A stretch of DNA of 64,000 bases from Isoetes taiwanensis. Taxonomy: Eukaryota; Streptophyta; Lycopodiopsida; Isoetales; Isoetaceae. The notes below the pieces were generated by a model. It saw only the letters and a program-made list of their open reading frames with translations, was not told the DNA's origin and ran no database searches. The position numbers were made by a program, and so were the translations under genes. Of this stretch, positions 34,434 through 44,947 are shown in pieces (position 1 is the stretch's first letter; each line of letters starts with the position of its first letter). Location: positions 62,001-126,000 of the forward strand of contig JAJEKV010000087.1 in assembly GCA_021234155.1 (NCBI GenBank), in the 5' to 3' direction.

Positions 34434-35970
34434 AGATGGTGGGTAAAAGCATATAGCTGGGGGTCATTTTCACGCTAGCAAAGCACCCCTAAAGCACCCT
34501 CGTACCTTTTTTTAATAGGTTTATTTTTTTAAATGATATAACCCGTCATTGCTCGTCACGAAAATTTCATGGCATCTTTGCACCAGAGCTCTCTGTGATC
34601 ATGCGTCAGAGGAGAAGAGGAATCATGGCTTCTGCTGTCGAAATGGAATCATAGCGTCTACAGTGATGATCGATTTTCATCACTTAAGTGTTTTGGATGC
34701 CGAAATGAACATGCATTTCAGTGTAGACGATTTAGATGAAAACATCCCTACCTTCTATTCGACAGACTCCAGCGGATTCGGGGAAAAGGTAAAGTCCTAA
34801 ATTTGTCGATTTCCTTTCCTTTGTTGATTTGTTTTTAAAGGATATAGGCCAATTGCTAGTTATTTGTTGCTTTTCCTTTTTTTATACCAGGATATGAGGA
34901 TCGCAAACTCTATTGCAGAGTTCCATGTTTACAGAGGGTTACCCAATGAAGGAAGGGATCCCACAACTCTGAGTTGGAATGAATGCACGAAAACTAATTT
35001 TCTTAGTGTATGGAGCTGTGATGTAAATGATAACAAGATAAAACTCCACAAAATTTGTCCTGATTTTGCAAGGCACCTGCAAGACAAGGTGAAAAGAATT
35101 TATCAGTATGGAGTAAAAAATAAGGAGGTGAAAACAAATTTTGCAAGAGCATTTGCATGGCAGCATACAAGCAGGGCTACTTTAAACCCTGAACAATACA
35201 AAGTTAACTGGGCATACTTTGCTTGGTGGTCATTGCAAATTTCCAAGAGGAATAACCAAACTAGGAGTGATGTGCATGAGAAGAGTTTGACAAATATAGC
35301 TAAATTCGTTTCTCATTTGGAGGTAGAATTGAAGCAGGTTAGTGAAGAGCTTGTTTCTTCGAAACAACAGGTGCATGTCAATGAAATGCAGTTGATCCAA
35401 AATAAAGGACTCTTACTTGGTTATGATACCTGGGCTGCTTTGATATATGAAGAAATACAGACAGTGAGACAAAAGTTTGAGGATCTGGTTTCAGTTTGTC
35501 CAGATGAAAATATAACCCTTCAGCAATTAAAAGATGAAGAAAAAAGATTGGGAATTTCCTTGCTTGCAACGCGAAAAAGAAAACACAAGATGATAAGACA
35601 TTACATTTGGAAACTGAAATTGAGAGATTAAATATGATCATCAGCATTAAGGAGGGGACTCTACAAGATTTGTAGAACAAGATAAATAATTTGAAGCACT
35701 TCAAGGAGAATTTTACAACTACAACTATAATCAAACCTTCGGCTGGTAATTGGCCTTTTGTAGATGGAGTAAGTGGCTGTTTAGTTTGTGGCATGGCCTT
35801 TTGCACAGATTATGCTTTGCATATAGAATTAGTCTGTGGCCACAAATACCACATTTTCTGCGTTCAAATTTGCATAGAAAACTTGCAGTGCTACGTGTGC
35901 AAGATTGCACTTCCTGCAGATTTGTATTTGGAGTTGGGATACTCAAACTATGTGGCAGATGAATGCTGAT
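34434..35970 (+). pseudogene. E2a: coiled-coil protein with C-terminal RING-like finger
   Basis: An upstream exon (about 34620-34790, ending TDSSGFGEK) splices in phase (AAAG/GTAAAG to CCAG at 34892) to an open frame, DMRIANSIAEFHVYRGLPNE. The frame continues with KRIYQYGVKNKEVKTNFARA, YKVNWAYFAWWSLQ and a coiled coil (VSHLEVELKQVSEELVSSKQ). A shift near 35575 and one TAG lead into the RING-like module (35.79-35.95 kb): CLVCGMAFC, CGHKYHIFC, CYVC. The minus-strand E2b at 55.8-57.8 kb has the same domain order, KNREV, KVNWA and CGHHYH included. The start at 34434 (GGTGGGTAAAAGC) resembles the TIR of the 7.7-kb transposon. RING-like fingers often mark E3 ubiquitin ligases; here that is only inference. 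Few lesions suggest recent loss. Confidence 0.6.
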
Positions 35971-36660
35971 GCTAGTGGCAGTGGTAGTAAGGAAGCTACA
36001 GACAATGAATATGAGGATTCCACATACAGTCGTCCCGAGAAATTGGAAGTGAGGAGAGGACCTCAAACTCGATCAATGTGCAGCCCTAAGCAAGGTATGT
36101 GTCTCTTTGTTTGTTAGTTCTCAAATTGATAGTAATTTATACTACATTTCATAGTTAAAGTTAGGAAGACATCGAGAAAGGAAACGAGAAGTGATATTGC
36201 GGGTGTTGAAGAAATTCAGACCTCTGCCAATGGTATGCAACTCTTGTCTTTAATTCCTATATTTCTTGAGGCCACTGATCCTTGTCTATAGGCAGAGGAA
36301 CTTTAGCACAAAAAGAAGCTGAAGCAGATGGTGGAGCACCTCAAGAAGAGCCCACTGCAGTAGATGAAGCAGCAACCCAGCACACCAAATTGGGAAGAAA
36401 GAGAAATCCAAAACGTTTCAAGCCTCCTGATCCACAATCTGAAGCTCGAAGAGCCAAGAAAATAAAGGGCAAACGGGTGAGGAAAGTAAAAAACCCAAAG
36501 GTTGTCCAAGAGGATGCTGTTGAAGTTGCAACACCTGCTGCAAGTAAACCTTCTAACTTAGGTAATCAAGGTTTAGAAATGCAGCATGATTCCATAAAAG
36601 TGAGCTCAAATTTACCTATTATTTGCAAGTGCAAGGACTGAACCTATTGAAGTTGCAACA
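35971..36660 (+). CDS. E2a C-terminal exons: acidic/basic nuclear-type tail
   Basis: Following the RING-like finger, exon-like blocks encode SGSGSKEATDNEYEDSTYSR and RRGPQTRSMCSPKQ (donor AAG/GTATGT at 36095). After an intron (acceptor CATAG near 36153) comes VRKTSRKETRSDIAGVEEIQ. Then follows a 119-codon frame (36282-36641) with GRKRNPKRFKPPDPQSEARR and AKKIKGKRVRKVKNPK, a strong nuclear-localisation-like run, and EVATPAASKPSNL. E2b has a matching TRSRARKVVEEESEGE segment after its finger. No catalytic motif is seen. These exons probably belong to the same gene as 34434-35970. Confidence 0.5.
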
Positions 36661-36895
36661 CCTGCTGCAAGCAAACCATCTGACTTACGTACTAGAGGTT
36701 TAGAAATTTAGCATGATTACATAATTTGAGCTCGAATTTACCCATAATTTGCAGGTGCAGGGACTGAACCTATTGAAGTTGCAACACCTGCTGCAAGCAA
36801 ACCTTCTGACTTAGGTACTAGAGGTTTAGGAATTTAACATGATTACATAAATTGAGCTCAAATTTTACGTTGCAAAATAAAGCCTTCTTTACGGA
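36521..36895 (+). repeat. Tandem exon duplication, three units of about 127 bp
   Basis: TGAAGTTGCAACACCTGCTG begins at 36521, 36648 and 36774, so the periods are 127 and 126 bp. Each unit holds a 60-70 bp coding block (EPIEVATPAASKPSDL) followed by an intron-like part with GT near the block end and ATTTGCAG/GTGCAGG at the next block. The acceptor of the second unit has decayed to TTTGCAAGTGCAAGG, while the third keeps TTTGCAGGTGCAGG. A second, longer-period duplication follows (GTTGCAAAATAAAGCCTT at 36869 and 37050). Confidence 0.8.
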
Positions 36896-37368
36896 ATTGA
36901 GTTTGAAGCAAGGTTCCTGGAGCATGTCAGAATGGCAGAATTGCCCCTGGATACAACTATTGACTCTAAATGGTAAAGGCTTTTTGTAAACAATGAATTT
37001 GAATTTATAGAGATACAATTTTGGAAAGGAGTGAAGAAATAATGGCACGTTGCAAAATAAAGCCTTGTTTACAGAGTTGAATTTGGTGCAAGGCTCCTAA
37101 AGTATGTCAGAATAGCAGAAGAAAGTATCATAAGCATGATTTTATTAATTGGAGAAAATAACGCAATTTTGAGAATTTTAAGCACACCTAATTTGCTCAA
37201 GCACGAATACTTTTACCTAGTTCTCGAGCCCAAGATACATGAGGTCATTAACATACCCAAATACATACAAATTATGTGTTATACTTGTACGTGTACGTGA
37301 TACTTTTACAAGCCCAATAATGGCGCTACAATCTACACCAATAATTCACATCAATAATTTTACTTCAC

Positions 37369-37376
37369 TATAAAAA
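37369..37376 (+). promoter_or_regulatory. TATA box of small gene 1
   Basis: TATAAAAA lies 43 bp upstream of the ATG. The upstream block AATAATTTTACTTCACTATA is identical to that of the paralogue at 38102, and the stretch CAATAATGGCGCTACA upstream is also shared. Confidence 0.7.
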
Positions 37377-37411
37377 TAGCTCCATTCGGTGGTAGATGTC
37401 ATTCATCTTCC

Positions 37412-37654
37412 ATGGCTTCCTTGCCTCCTCGTCCGGAGCACATCCGATCCTTCAAGTGCTACTTGAGCTACAACGATCTGTGTGAATGCTGTAGAAATGG
37501 TATTAATCTTGATCCATGGCTCCAGTCCAAAGCAGATGGTCCTGCGAGTGCTTGCAGGAAGCTCACTCGTGTTGTGGTCCACCTTTATTGGCTTCCGGAT
37601 CAGGAGATCCATGAGCTGAATGCCATCACCTTAGCAGATGTTGATAATGAGTGA
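37412..37654 (+). CDS. Small 80-residue protein of unknown function (gene 1 of a tandem pair)
   Basis: An intact ATG-to-TGA frame of 80 codons in a good plant start context (TTCCATGGCT). The protein begins MASLPPRPEHIRSF and contains GINLDPWLQSKA and HLYWLPDQEIHEL. I do not recognise it. Ungapped alignment with the second copy at 38145 gives 36 of 80 identical residues by my count, with conserved LDPxL, SKA, HLxWLP and DxE at the end. No signal peptide, membrane segment or zinc-finger spacing is evident, although several Cys are present (CYLSYNDLCECC). Conservation of start, stop and length between the copies, plus the shared TATA region, supports a real gene rather than a chance ORF. It sits between two transposase-like loci and may be host or element cargo. 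Confidence 0.65.
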   Translation: MASLPPRPEHIRSFKCYLSYNDLCECCRNGINLDPWLQSKADGPASACRKLTRVVVHLYWLPDQEIHELNAITLADVDNE

Positions 37655-38101
37655 ATCGTTGAAGACTTGTGTACCTGCCAAGGATATAATAATGATATAT
37701 CAGCACTTCTATAGTATGTAAGGGTGTAATAAGCATAATCAATGTTATCAGTGATGACTACTGTATCTATTAAGGATATAATAATGATATGAGCACCTAT
37801 GAACTATATAAGGATGTAATAGCACTCCTTAATATTATGTGATGTATCATACCTGAGTATAGTGTAAGGGTGTGCTCTTCGAACTCCACTTTATCTGCAA
37901 GCAGTCCCTAATTTCAATCACACCTAAATTACTCAAGCACAAATACTTTTACCTTAGTAAAATCCACAAAGCATGTTTTCACTTGATACACATATCCATA
38001 TCAAATGTGCATTATACTTGTAAGTATACATGACTCTTATACACGCTCAATAATGGCGCTACAGTCTACCCTAATAATTCACCTCAATAATTTTACTTCA
38101 C

Positions 38102-38108
38102 TATAAAA
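38102..38108 (+). promoter_or_regulatory. TATA box of small gene 2
   Basis: TATAAAA lies 43 bp before the ATG, the same spacing as gene 1, embedded in the same conserved upstream block. Confidence 0.7.
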
Positions 38109-38144
38109 GCAGCTCAATTCGGGGCTAGAGGCCATTCATCTCCC

Positions 38145-38387
38145 ATGGATTTTTTGCCTTCTTCTGTTCACCACATCGAGGCGATCAAGTACTCAATGAG
38201 CTACCATGATCTTGTCGGTTGCCTAGACAGGGGTATTCTTCTTGATCCCTACCTGTGATCTAAAGCTATGGGCGTTGAGATTCGTTGCCCCGGGCTAATT
38301 CGTGTTATGATCCACCTCATTTGGCTTCCTGAGCGCAATAGCTATGAGATATTAGGGATCACTCCTGCAGCTATTGATGATGAATGA
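38145..38387 (+). pseudogene. Small gene 2: 80-codon paralogue with one in-frame TGA
   Basis: Starting at ATG (CCCATGGAT) the frame reads MDFLPSSVHHIEAIKYSMSY, continues through GILLDPYL, then TGA at codon 38, SKAMGVE, HLIWLPERNS, and ends AAIDDE. The TGA aligns with a CAG (Gln) codon in gene 1; everything else is in frame over the same 80 codons. It is either a recently killed duplicate or a readthrough case. The duplication unit including the promoter is about 735 bp. Downstream of gene 1 the phrase AAGGATATAATAATGATAT repeats at 37680 and 37778. Confidence 0.65.
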
Positions 38388-38649
38388 ATCACCTGTTCAA
38401 CATTGTATAGTGTAAGAGCTCTTGTGTTAAGATGAAAAATGCAAGACGTAATGAATAATAACTAGTCTATTGTACCTTGCATATTTATATGATATAGTAA
38501 TTATGTAAAACAACATTACATACCTCAAGAGTTCTCATCATCCTCGTTAGCTTCTTTAGCCACTAATTCTTGCAACTGAGTCCCCACACTATTGGGGATC
38601 ACCATTAACAACGGCGTGGTCTCTACCGCCCAACTGTAGTCTATTGTTT

Positions 38650-41600
38650 TCAAATGTTGGTAGCGTGGCGGGTCATTAGGATTGGGTCTTCAATTCTTGC
38701 TCCAGCAATCCCTATACTACATTGCATATGAGGTTCCGTTTCTGGCAACAGGCTCAAACCAAGAGACAAACACCCCTCGTAATGAGGGAGATTAGGGTCC
38801 TCTATTGGGTCCTCTTCGACAAAAGCCATCCACGTCGGGCAGTTATCATGTGGCCTGATCAGCAAGAGCATTCCTTTCTTGACATCTTGGTAGGGGTCGA
38901 ATATTTCAACTGGGTTCTTGGGTCTACCCGAGAAAGGCCCTACGTAATGACATTCTTCAATGTGCTGATCCACCAACACGTTTTCGGGTTCTTCCAATGC
39001 GTTTTCCCTGGTGCTGGGCCAGAAATCCTGAATGACAGCTCTACTAGGCTGAACGTCCCCAAGCACTCGCAACAAGGTGGACCAGTAGTCAATAACTTCA
39101 TTCATATATGTGTTGGACCATGAGTTATCGCCAGCTCTAGAAATAGCTGCCCAGTGCATCATGTATATTGGCAATAGAAGCTCTCAATGCACCTATATCT
39201 TTCAAGCTCCCATATGGCTGCACGACCTTAGGTGACCCTCTTGGAATCATAGGTAAACCTTGGGCATCCTCCTTCCACATTCTGATTCCCTTTTCAGGTA
39301 GCCACTCCCTATGCTCTGGCCTCATCTTGTAGAACATTAGTGGCCATCCATCCTTCATGCAGAACTTGAAGAGTAGAGGTTCCAAATGACCACATAAACG
39401 GTCTTTCTTATCAGGGATAAAACCTTTCACGAATTCCTTCCAATTAGGAACCTCTGACACAAGGTAAGGTGAAGGAGACTTTGAACTACACTGCCTGAAG
39501 AGTTGCATAAGCTTTGGAATAGTCAATGCATCTGATCTTCTCAATAGAGTAGAGTAGTTTCCAAAGAGGGCATCAATGTCATCGTGGGTGTGTCCAACCA
39601 TCATGAATCCCAGCTGCACTTGATCGAAGACACCTAACCAAACCAAGTATGACAAGTAAGAGAAAAGATACCTGTTCTTGTTTTGACCAGAGCAATTGTC
39701 TAACTGCAAGTAAAGCCTCCTAGGCAACTTCTTCGGTACCATAGGGCCCTTGAGAGGAGGCAGAAAATCATTTCTAGTGCCATTTACCATTTTTGTCCTA
39801 AGGGCATCCCTGTTTAAAATTGCTCCACCGCAGCAGCTTTCAGGAGGATCTGTATGTCTCAAATGTCCCCAATTGTCCTCAGATTGATTCTCCAGTGTTT
39901 TCAAGGTATGATTTAAAGATCCCACATGAAAATTCGAATCATCAGGCCAGAGGTCCAGTGAGAAGTGGCCCAAAGCACCTACACCATGCCCGTGCATGAG
40001 AGCACCTGTAACACTCACCTTCAATCGTTCACCCCTCTATACAGACTTTGCTAGCTTTTCTAGACGAGGAACCATGGTCTTATTCTGATCCATCTTATCG
40101 TGTATAATGGTTAAAGCATGTTCAGGAGATCGATGAGACAAAGCTCTCCATGACCAGTAGAGACTCCTGCATGAAAGTTGGGCTGTCATGTGAGATTTCC
40201 TTTCTACGGCAAGCTCCCTTCTTTTATTTGGATCTCTAGTCTTGGCAAGCTTCTCCTTTATCACAATACAGGTATTACACTTAGAAAATGCTATCACCTC
40301 TGAGTGGTTCTCCTTCCATGTTGACAAGAAGGACGAGGAAGAAACATGTTTTCATGTCATCTCGTGCACGGTAATATCTACCTCTTGATGTATGACATTT
40401 TTTGTCAAGATGGAAGGTAATCTCTTCACATTCTCTCTAGTGCCTCCACTTGTAACCTTTGAGCGGTGTGGCATAGTCTCAGCATTTTCATCTATATACA
40501 TAGATAGCACAGTAGTTCCGGCCAGTGTATGAGATCTTGTCTTCTTAGATCCGGAGTTTCCGTGCTCCGCAATCCTGTGGCCACTCAAAAATAGCTTCCT
40601 CCATTTGTAAAATGTAGAAACGGGTATACCATAAGCACTATGCCATGCCTTCACGGAGACTTGCTTGTTGTTCAGCATTAGCTTTGTGACACTTCCATTT
40701 TCTGAGCAAAGATCTAGCATATTGTACGCAAAAGTTGTCCGTTCTGAGCTTTTCATGTTCCAGTAAAAGGTTCTCATGCAGGCTATCTCTTTAAATGTGA
40801 AATTAGCACAACATCTCTTCAAGCAGCAGAGCGAGGACCTGAACTGCAAGATAGCGTCAGTTGTGGTTTTTCTTTCACATTTGTTTGGGGCGGAGCGTGG
40901 ACTGGCCCTCCTGTTTACCATGTGGTATTGTCTTTTTTTTGGTATTCCAACCTCCGGCCTGATGGCATAAGGTTCTTTCTCGAGCTCTGTCTCCTTCACG
41001 GCCGAAACTAGACTTGAAACTGGAATACTGTTTACTAGAACCAATGCTATTGGCCATCTCACCAAATCATGCACCTGCGGCATTTCTGTGACAGCGCATA
41101 GAAATATTTTCGGGCATGGGCAACAAGTTCATGATAGAAATCCCTATCCATTCTTCACCCAGCTTCATGTCAGACACATCATCGTTTGGATCTGCGAAGA
41201 CGATGACACCTGAAGCATAAGGCATATTGCAGCACTCATGCAGTAACGCGCATGTCTTCTCCACTAGTTGATCTCTAGAAATCCCATGCACTTCACTTGG
41301 TTTACTGTTTTCTACACTACCATTTTCTCTGACCTGCCAATTTATCCGTTTGATCTGACCAGGTGGTGTGCAAACATCTGGTGCTGCATGGTTTTCATTC
41401 TTAAGGTCGCTTTTGCACCAAAGAACAAAGATACCGATAGCTTCGCCTAGCTTGTTCAATTCCGGTTCGGGAAATGGAAGTGGTATCTGCCCATCCAACA
41501 CAACTACAACAGAAACTACTATCAAATCCTCTGGCATGGGAACGTTGTGGTGGTGCATGAAGTTGTGCACTCTGCCTTCAGCCACTTTCTTCCCCAACAA

Positions 41601-41690
41601 GTAGAATGATTGTAAATTTTCCATCCTACAAAACATGTCAACATTGCTCGTCAACATCGCGATCGCGATCCTCTGGACCACATTGGTAAG
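38650..41690 (-). pseudogene. E4: DUF8039-like plus DUF7869-like transposon protein
   Basis: Read leftward. After an AG acceptor near 41635 comes KKVAEGRVHNFMHHH and QIPLPFPEPELNKLGEAIGI, the LPxPxxExxxLGEAxGxxVxW pattern of the plant DUF8039 module. Next is NFTFKEIACMRTFYWNMKSS, VSVKAWHSAYGIPVSTFYKW and EHGNSGSKK. Then comes the core LYLQLDNCSGQNKNRYLFSY, FMMVGHTHDDIDALFGNYST, as in DUF7869-type proteins (DNCxGQNKN...GHTHxDID). The C-terminal part is GPFSGRPKNPVEIFDPYQDV. DNC and HTHDDID may be acidic active-site positions of an RNase H-like nuclease; this is inferred. Lesions: shifts near 41075 and 39150, TGA at about 40354 and TAG at about 40036. Nearly full length, so probably recently inactivated. 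Confidence 0.7.
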
Positions 41691-41947
41691 AAAATAAGTG
41701 GGACAATATTATTTTATGAGCTCTGCTATAACTAAAATCTTCTTCAGCTCTAACTACAATCTTCTTCAGATCTAACTAAAATCTTCTTCAGCTCTAACTG
41801 AATTAGTTATGACCATTAAAAAATCATTTTCCTCTGGGATTTACCTCCACAACATCGCAGCCGCGATTATTTCGATGTGAGCAGATTTAGAACGTGTAGG
41901 TGACGTCGCATTAAACGTCAATATCTCGGCAGGATCGCAGTCGCGAT
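41654..41947. repeat. Three ATCGCNNNCGCGAT palindromes upstream of E4
   Basis: ATCGCGATCGCGAT (41656-41669), ATCGCAGCCGCGAT (41854-41867) and ATCGCAGTCGCGAT (41934-41947). The first lies just before the splice acceptor of an E4 exon, in context CTCGTCAACATCGCG...CTGGACC. That is nearly the same context as the palindrome at 59297 in the ParB/methyltransferase gene. Confidence 0.8.
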
Positions 41948-42029
41948 TCCTTTAGGCAGAGATCCGAGCCTGTTACTACCACCCCAATTCTGGGACCACA
42001 CCTAAAAACAACAGTAACAAAAAGACCAC

Positions 42030-42960
42030 ATGTCGTTGTTCCAAAAAATCTACATGTGGTTATGTGGAGGTGTGGTTTATTAAGGAGGCGGTGTAGTTTT
42101 TTTTATGGAGCTATAGTTTTTTTTTTTTTGAAGGTGTGGTCTTTTTTTGAGGTGTCGTTTTTTTTAAAAGAAGTGTTGCTTGTTTTTTTGAGGGGGTGTT
42201 GTTTTTAAGAAGGTGTTGTTTTTTGAGGTGTAGTTTATAACTAGGTGTAGTTTTTAAGTGGTCGTTTTTTATGGAAGTATAGTTTTTTGAAGTGTGGTTT
42301 ATAAGGAGGTATAGTTTTTAAGTGGTTGTTTTTTAAGGAAGTATAGTTTTTTCAAGTGGTATGATTTTTTAATCGAGGGTGTTGTTTTTGAGGTGTCGTT
42401 TTATAAGTGGGTGTAGTTTTAAATAGCTTTGTTTTTTTTAAAAAAGTATGGTTTTTGAAGTGTGGTTTATAAGCGGGTGTAGTTTTTAAGTGGTCGCTTT
42501 TTTAAGGAAGTATGGTTTTCTGAAGTGGTATGATTTTTTTAATCGAGGTGTTGTTTTTTGAGGTGTCATTTATAAGTGGGTGTAGTTTTTAAATAACTAT
42601 TTTTTAAAGAAGTATGGTTTTTTGAAGTGTGGTTTATAAGCGGGTGTAGTTTTTAAGTGGCTGTTTTTCAATGAAGTATGGTTTTCTGAAGTGGTGTAGT
42701 TTATAACTAGATGTAGTGTTTAAGAAGCTATTTTAAGGAAATATGATTTTTTTTGGTGTGGTTTATACAACTAGGTATAGTTTTTACGTAGCTATTTTTT
42801 AAAGTAAGTATGGTTTTTTGAGGTGTGGTTTTTAAGTAGGTGTAGTTTTTAAGTGGTCGTTTTTTTTTTACGTAGTGTGGTTTTTAAGGTGGCGTAGTTT
42901 TTACGCAGCTATTTCTTAAGGAAGTATGGTTTTTTTGAGGCTATTTCTTAAGCAAAGCAC
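42030..42960. repeat. T/G-rich minisatellite array
   Basis: Degenerate units such as GGTGTAGTTTTTAAGTGGTC, GTTTTTTAAGGAAGTATGG and GTGTGGTTTATAAGCGG repeat for about 0.9 kb, with a larger period near 75-180 bp. Confidence 0.8.
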
Positions 42961-43051
42961 CACCACCTAGAATATTGTTTGTTGCTCAACTTTGGGAATG
43001 TATTGTATTGTTTTACATTCGTGAAAAATAACTTCAATGGTTAGATCCAAC

Positions 43052-43453
43052 CACTACAAGAGAATGAGCATTTTTTGTCAGAAAAATCGTCCGATCGTCT
43101 AGAGATTTTTTTCGACATACGGCCGCATTTAACGTCTTGACGATTACTATTTTGATGTTTTTCCCGACGATACTACATCGGACATATCGTCACATAAATC
43201 GCCGTCGAAGCCTTCATCGGGTTAAGCATCGAATTTGCGTCAAAATATCGCGTCGGAAATTTGCGCGCCAGTTCATCGTCGGGTTGCATCAGAATTTGCG
43301 TCGGTTCGGCCGTCGAATTTCGCGCGAGAATTTTGCGTCGAGAATAATCGTCGAGAAAATGCATCGATATAACGCCGATATATCATCGATTTTTGCGTCG
43401 ACTATTCGTCAGATATTGCATCAGACTAATCGTCAGATGGTGCTTTTCTAGGC
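43052..43453. mobile_element. Non-autonomous CACTA-like element
   Basis: It starts CACTACAAGAGAATGAGCAT, a CACTA terminus. It ends near GATGGTGCTTTTCTAG, reminiscent of the other CACTA terminus class (CTAGAAAAGCACC in reverse). Inside are many copies of a GTCG-rich subterminal unit (AATTTGCGTCG, GCGTCGGTTCGGCCGTCGAA, ATCGTCAGATGG) in both orientations, as expected of CACTA subterminal repeats. The 3' terminus is degenerate and no 3-bp duplication matches. About 400 bp, non-coding. Confidence 0.6.
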
Positions 43454-43988
43454 GCTATTACAATTTTAGTTATAACATTTGATTGAATAGTATATTTTAG
43501 ATGAAATTTGATGTTTCACAAAGCTCCTCGATCTGTCTAATGATGTATTATTTAATTAAGCTTGATTTAGTTCCGGGAGGGAGGGGGGGAATTAATTTCC
43601 ATCCCTAGCTAGTATTGTCCTTTATTGGCCGTCAGATGGGGGCACCTTCTGTAGAATATGTTGGCTGGCAAGATTTGAAGCACTGGTATTGAGTCAGCAT
43701 GGGGTCAAATTGACCCCATTAAATAGGAACGCCCCTGCCACAATACCATGGCTTCATCAAGTATACAACACAGGAGCATGTACATACAGTAGCAGAAAGC
43801 AGGCATAACTCAAACACAACGTCCACCAAAACAGAGGCCTGATTGATTTCTTCAACGGGCCTCAAATAGAACAAAGTTGACCTGACACAAAATAAGAGTT
43901 GGCTTACCGGATTCAAGCGTCAAACGCTTTTGAATGCCACAATTTCTCTTTCTCTGTGGCAGGCAGATGGGGTTCGGCTGGTGTTTAA

Positions 43989-44947
43989 ATGGGTTATGGG
44001 AAATACTCCAATTGTTATACATACTCTAATATGCTAATGGAAGGAAGCGCTAAACTGGGATCAAACTCAAAAGGTCCCTGTTTTGATGAAGGCAAGCTCT
44101 CATATAGATTCTGTATTTTCCTTGCAAAGTTAGCATCTTCTTTCTTCAGAAGCCAATCTGAACACAAAAAAGCAAAGCATGCAGGTTTGCCAAACTTCCT
44201 TTGGGAAGAAGCAGTAAAGACTGCTGTGCTAGTGCAAAATGCTTTGCCAACCAAAAGTCTGGAAGGTATGTGCCCAGAATTCTTATGGTCAGGAAGTATG
44301 CCTAACTTTGAAAATTATAAAGCATATGGCTGCCTGGGATATACTCATATTCCCAAGGAAAATAGATTAAAATTAGATGACAGATGCATCATAACCTATT
44401 TGGTAGGATATGATGAGCATTCAAAAGGTTACAGAATGTACAATCCAGAAAGAAGAAACATCATAGTGAGCAGAGATGTGACTTTTGTAGAAGAAGAATT
44501 ATACAGGCGAAGGTCTATAAGCAAAGTGGAGATTAAGTACAAAATAGTAGAGCCCTGCAATACAAATGTAAATGATATGGCAGATTTGGATGACAAGGTG
44601 GATAAGAATGCACAAAGCTTGGAAACAAATCTTAAAGATGCATGCAATGATGAGGAAATTGACAATGTTGAAGACAATAACAATGCTGTGGCTGTGGAGG
44701 TTGTTCTTGTAAGAAAATACAAATGTATACATGAATGTGAGACTACCCAGAAGGAAATAGTTTGGGGGACGTTCATCAAACTCTAGTGGCAATGGATCGT
44801 CAATACAACGTATAAGTTAGAAGGTTGACTCTGTAGCTACCCCCTCTTCAAACCTGTACAGGAGGGTGTCAACTTGCTATATAGTCATATAATTTTTACT
44901 CAATATAATAGAATTCCTTATCCATAAAAAAAAAAAAAAAAAAAAAC
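43989..44947 (+). mobile_element. Ty1/copia integrase fragment followed by 3' UTR-like text and poly(A)
   Basis: The frame reads KAKHAGLPNFLWEEAVKTAV, LVQNALPTKSLEGMCPEFLW, NYKAYGCLGYTHIPKENRLK, EHSKGYRMYNPERRNIIVSR and DVTFVEEE. This is the copia integrase C-terminal order (FWAEAVxTAxYLxNRxPTKxL...GCxAYxHIPxExRxKLDxK...GYxExSKGYRxYNP...ISRDVxFxE). It then runs into an acidic linker and a stop at 44786. About 140 bp later the run CTTATCCAT is followed by about 20 A (44927-44946). A poly(A) tail on a copia piece suggests retroposition of a transcript by a LINE-type machinery. Confidence 0.8.

Noticed and set aside
36521-36895. Simple minisatellite without coding meaning
   Set aside because: The unit carries a conserved protein phrase and splice-like ends in phase with the preceding exon, so it is treated as exon duplication.
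42030-42960. Coding region
   Set aside because: Low-complexity T/G array with no sustained frame.
44429-44792. Minus-strand ORFs opposite the copia integrase
   Set aside because: They are antisense shadows of the clear copia integrase frame.
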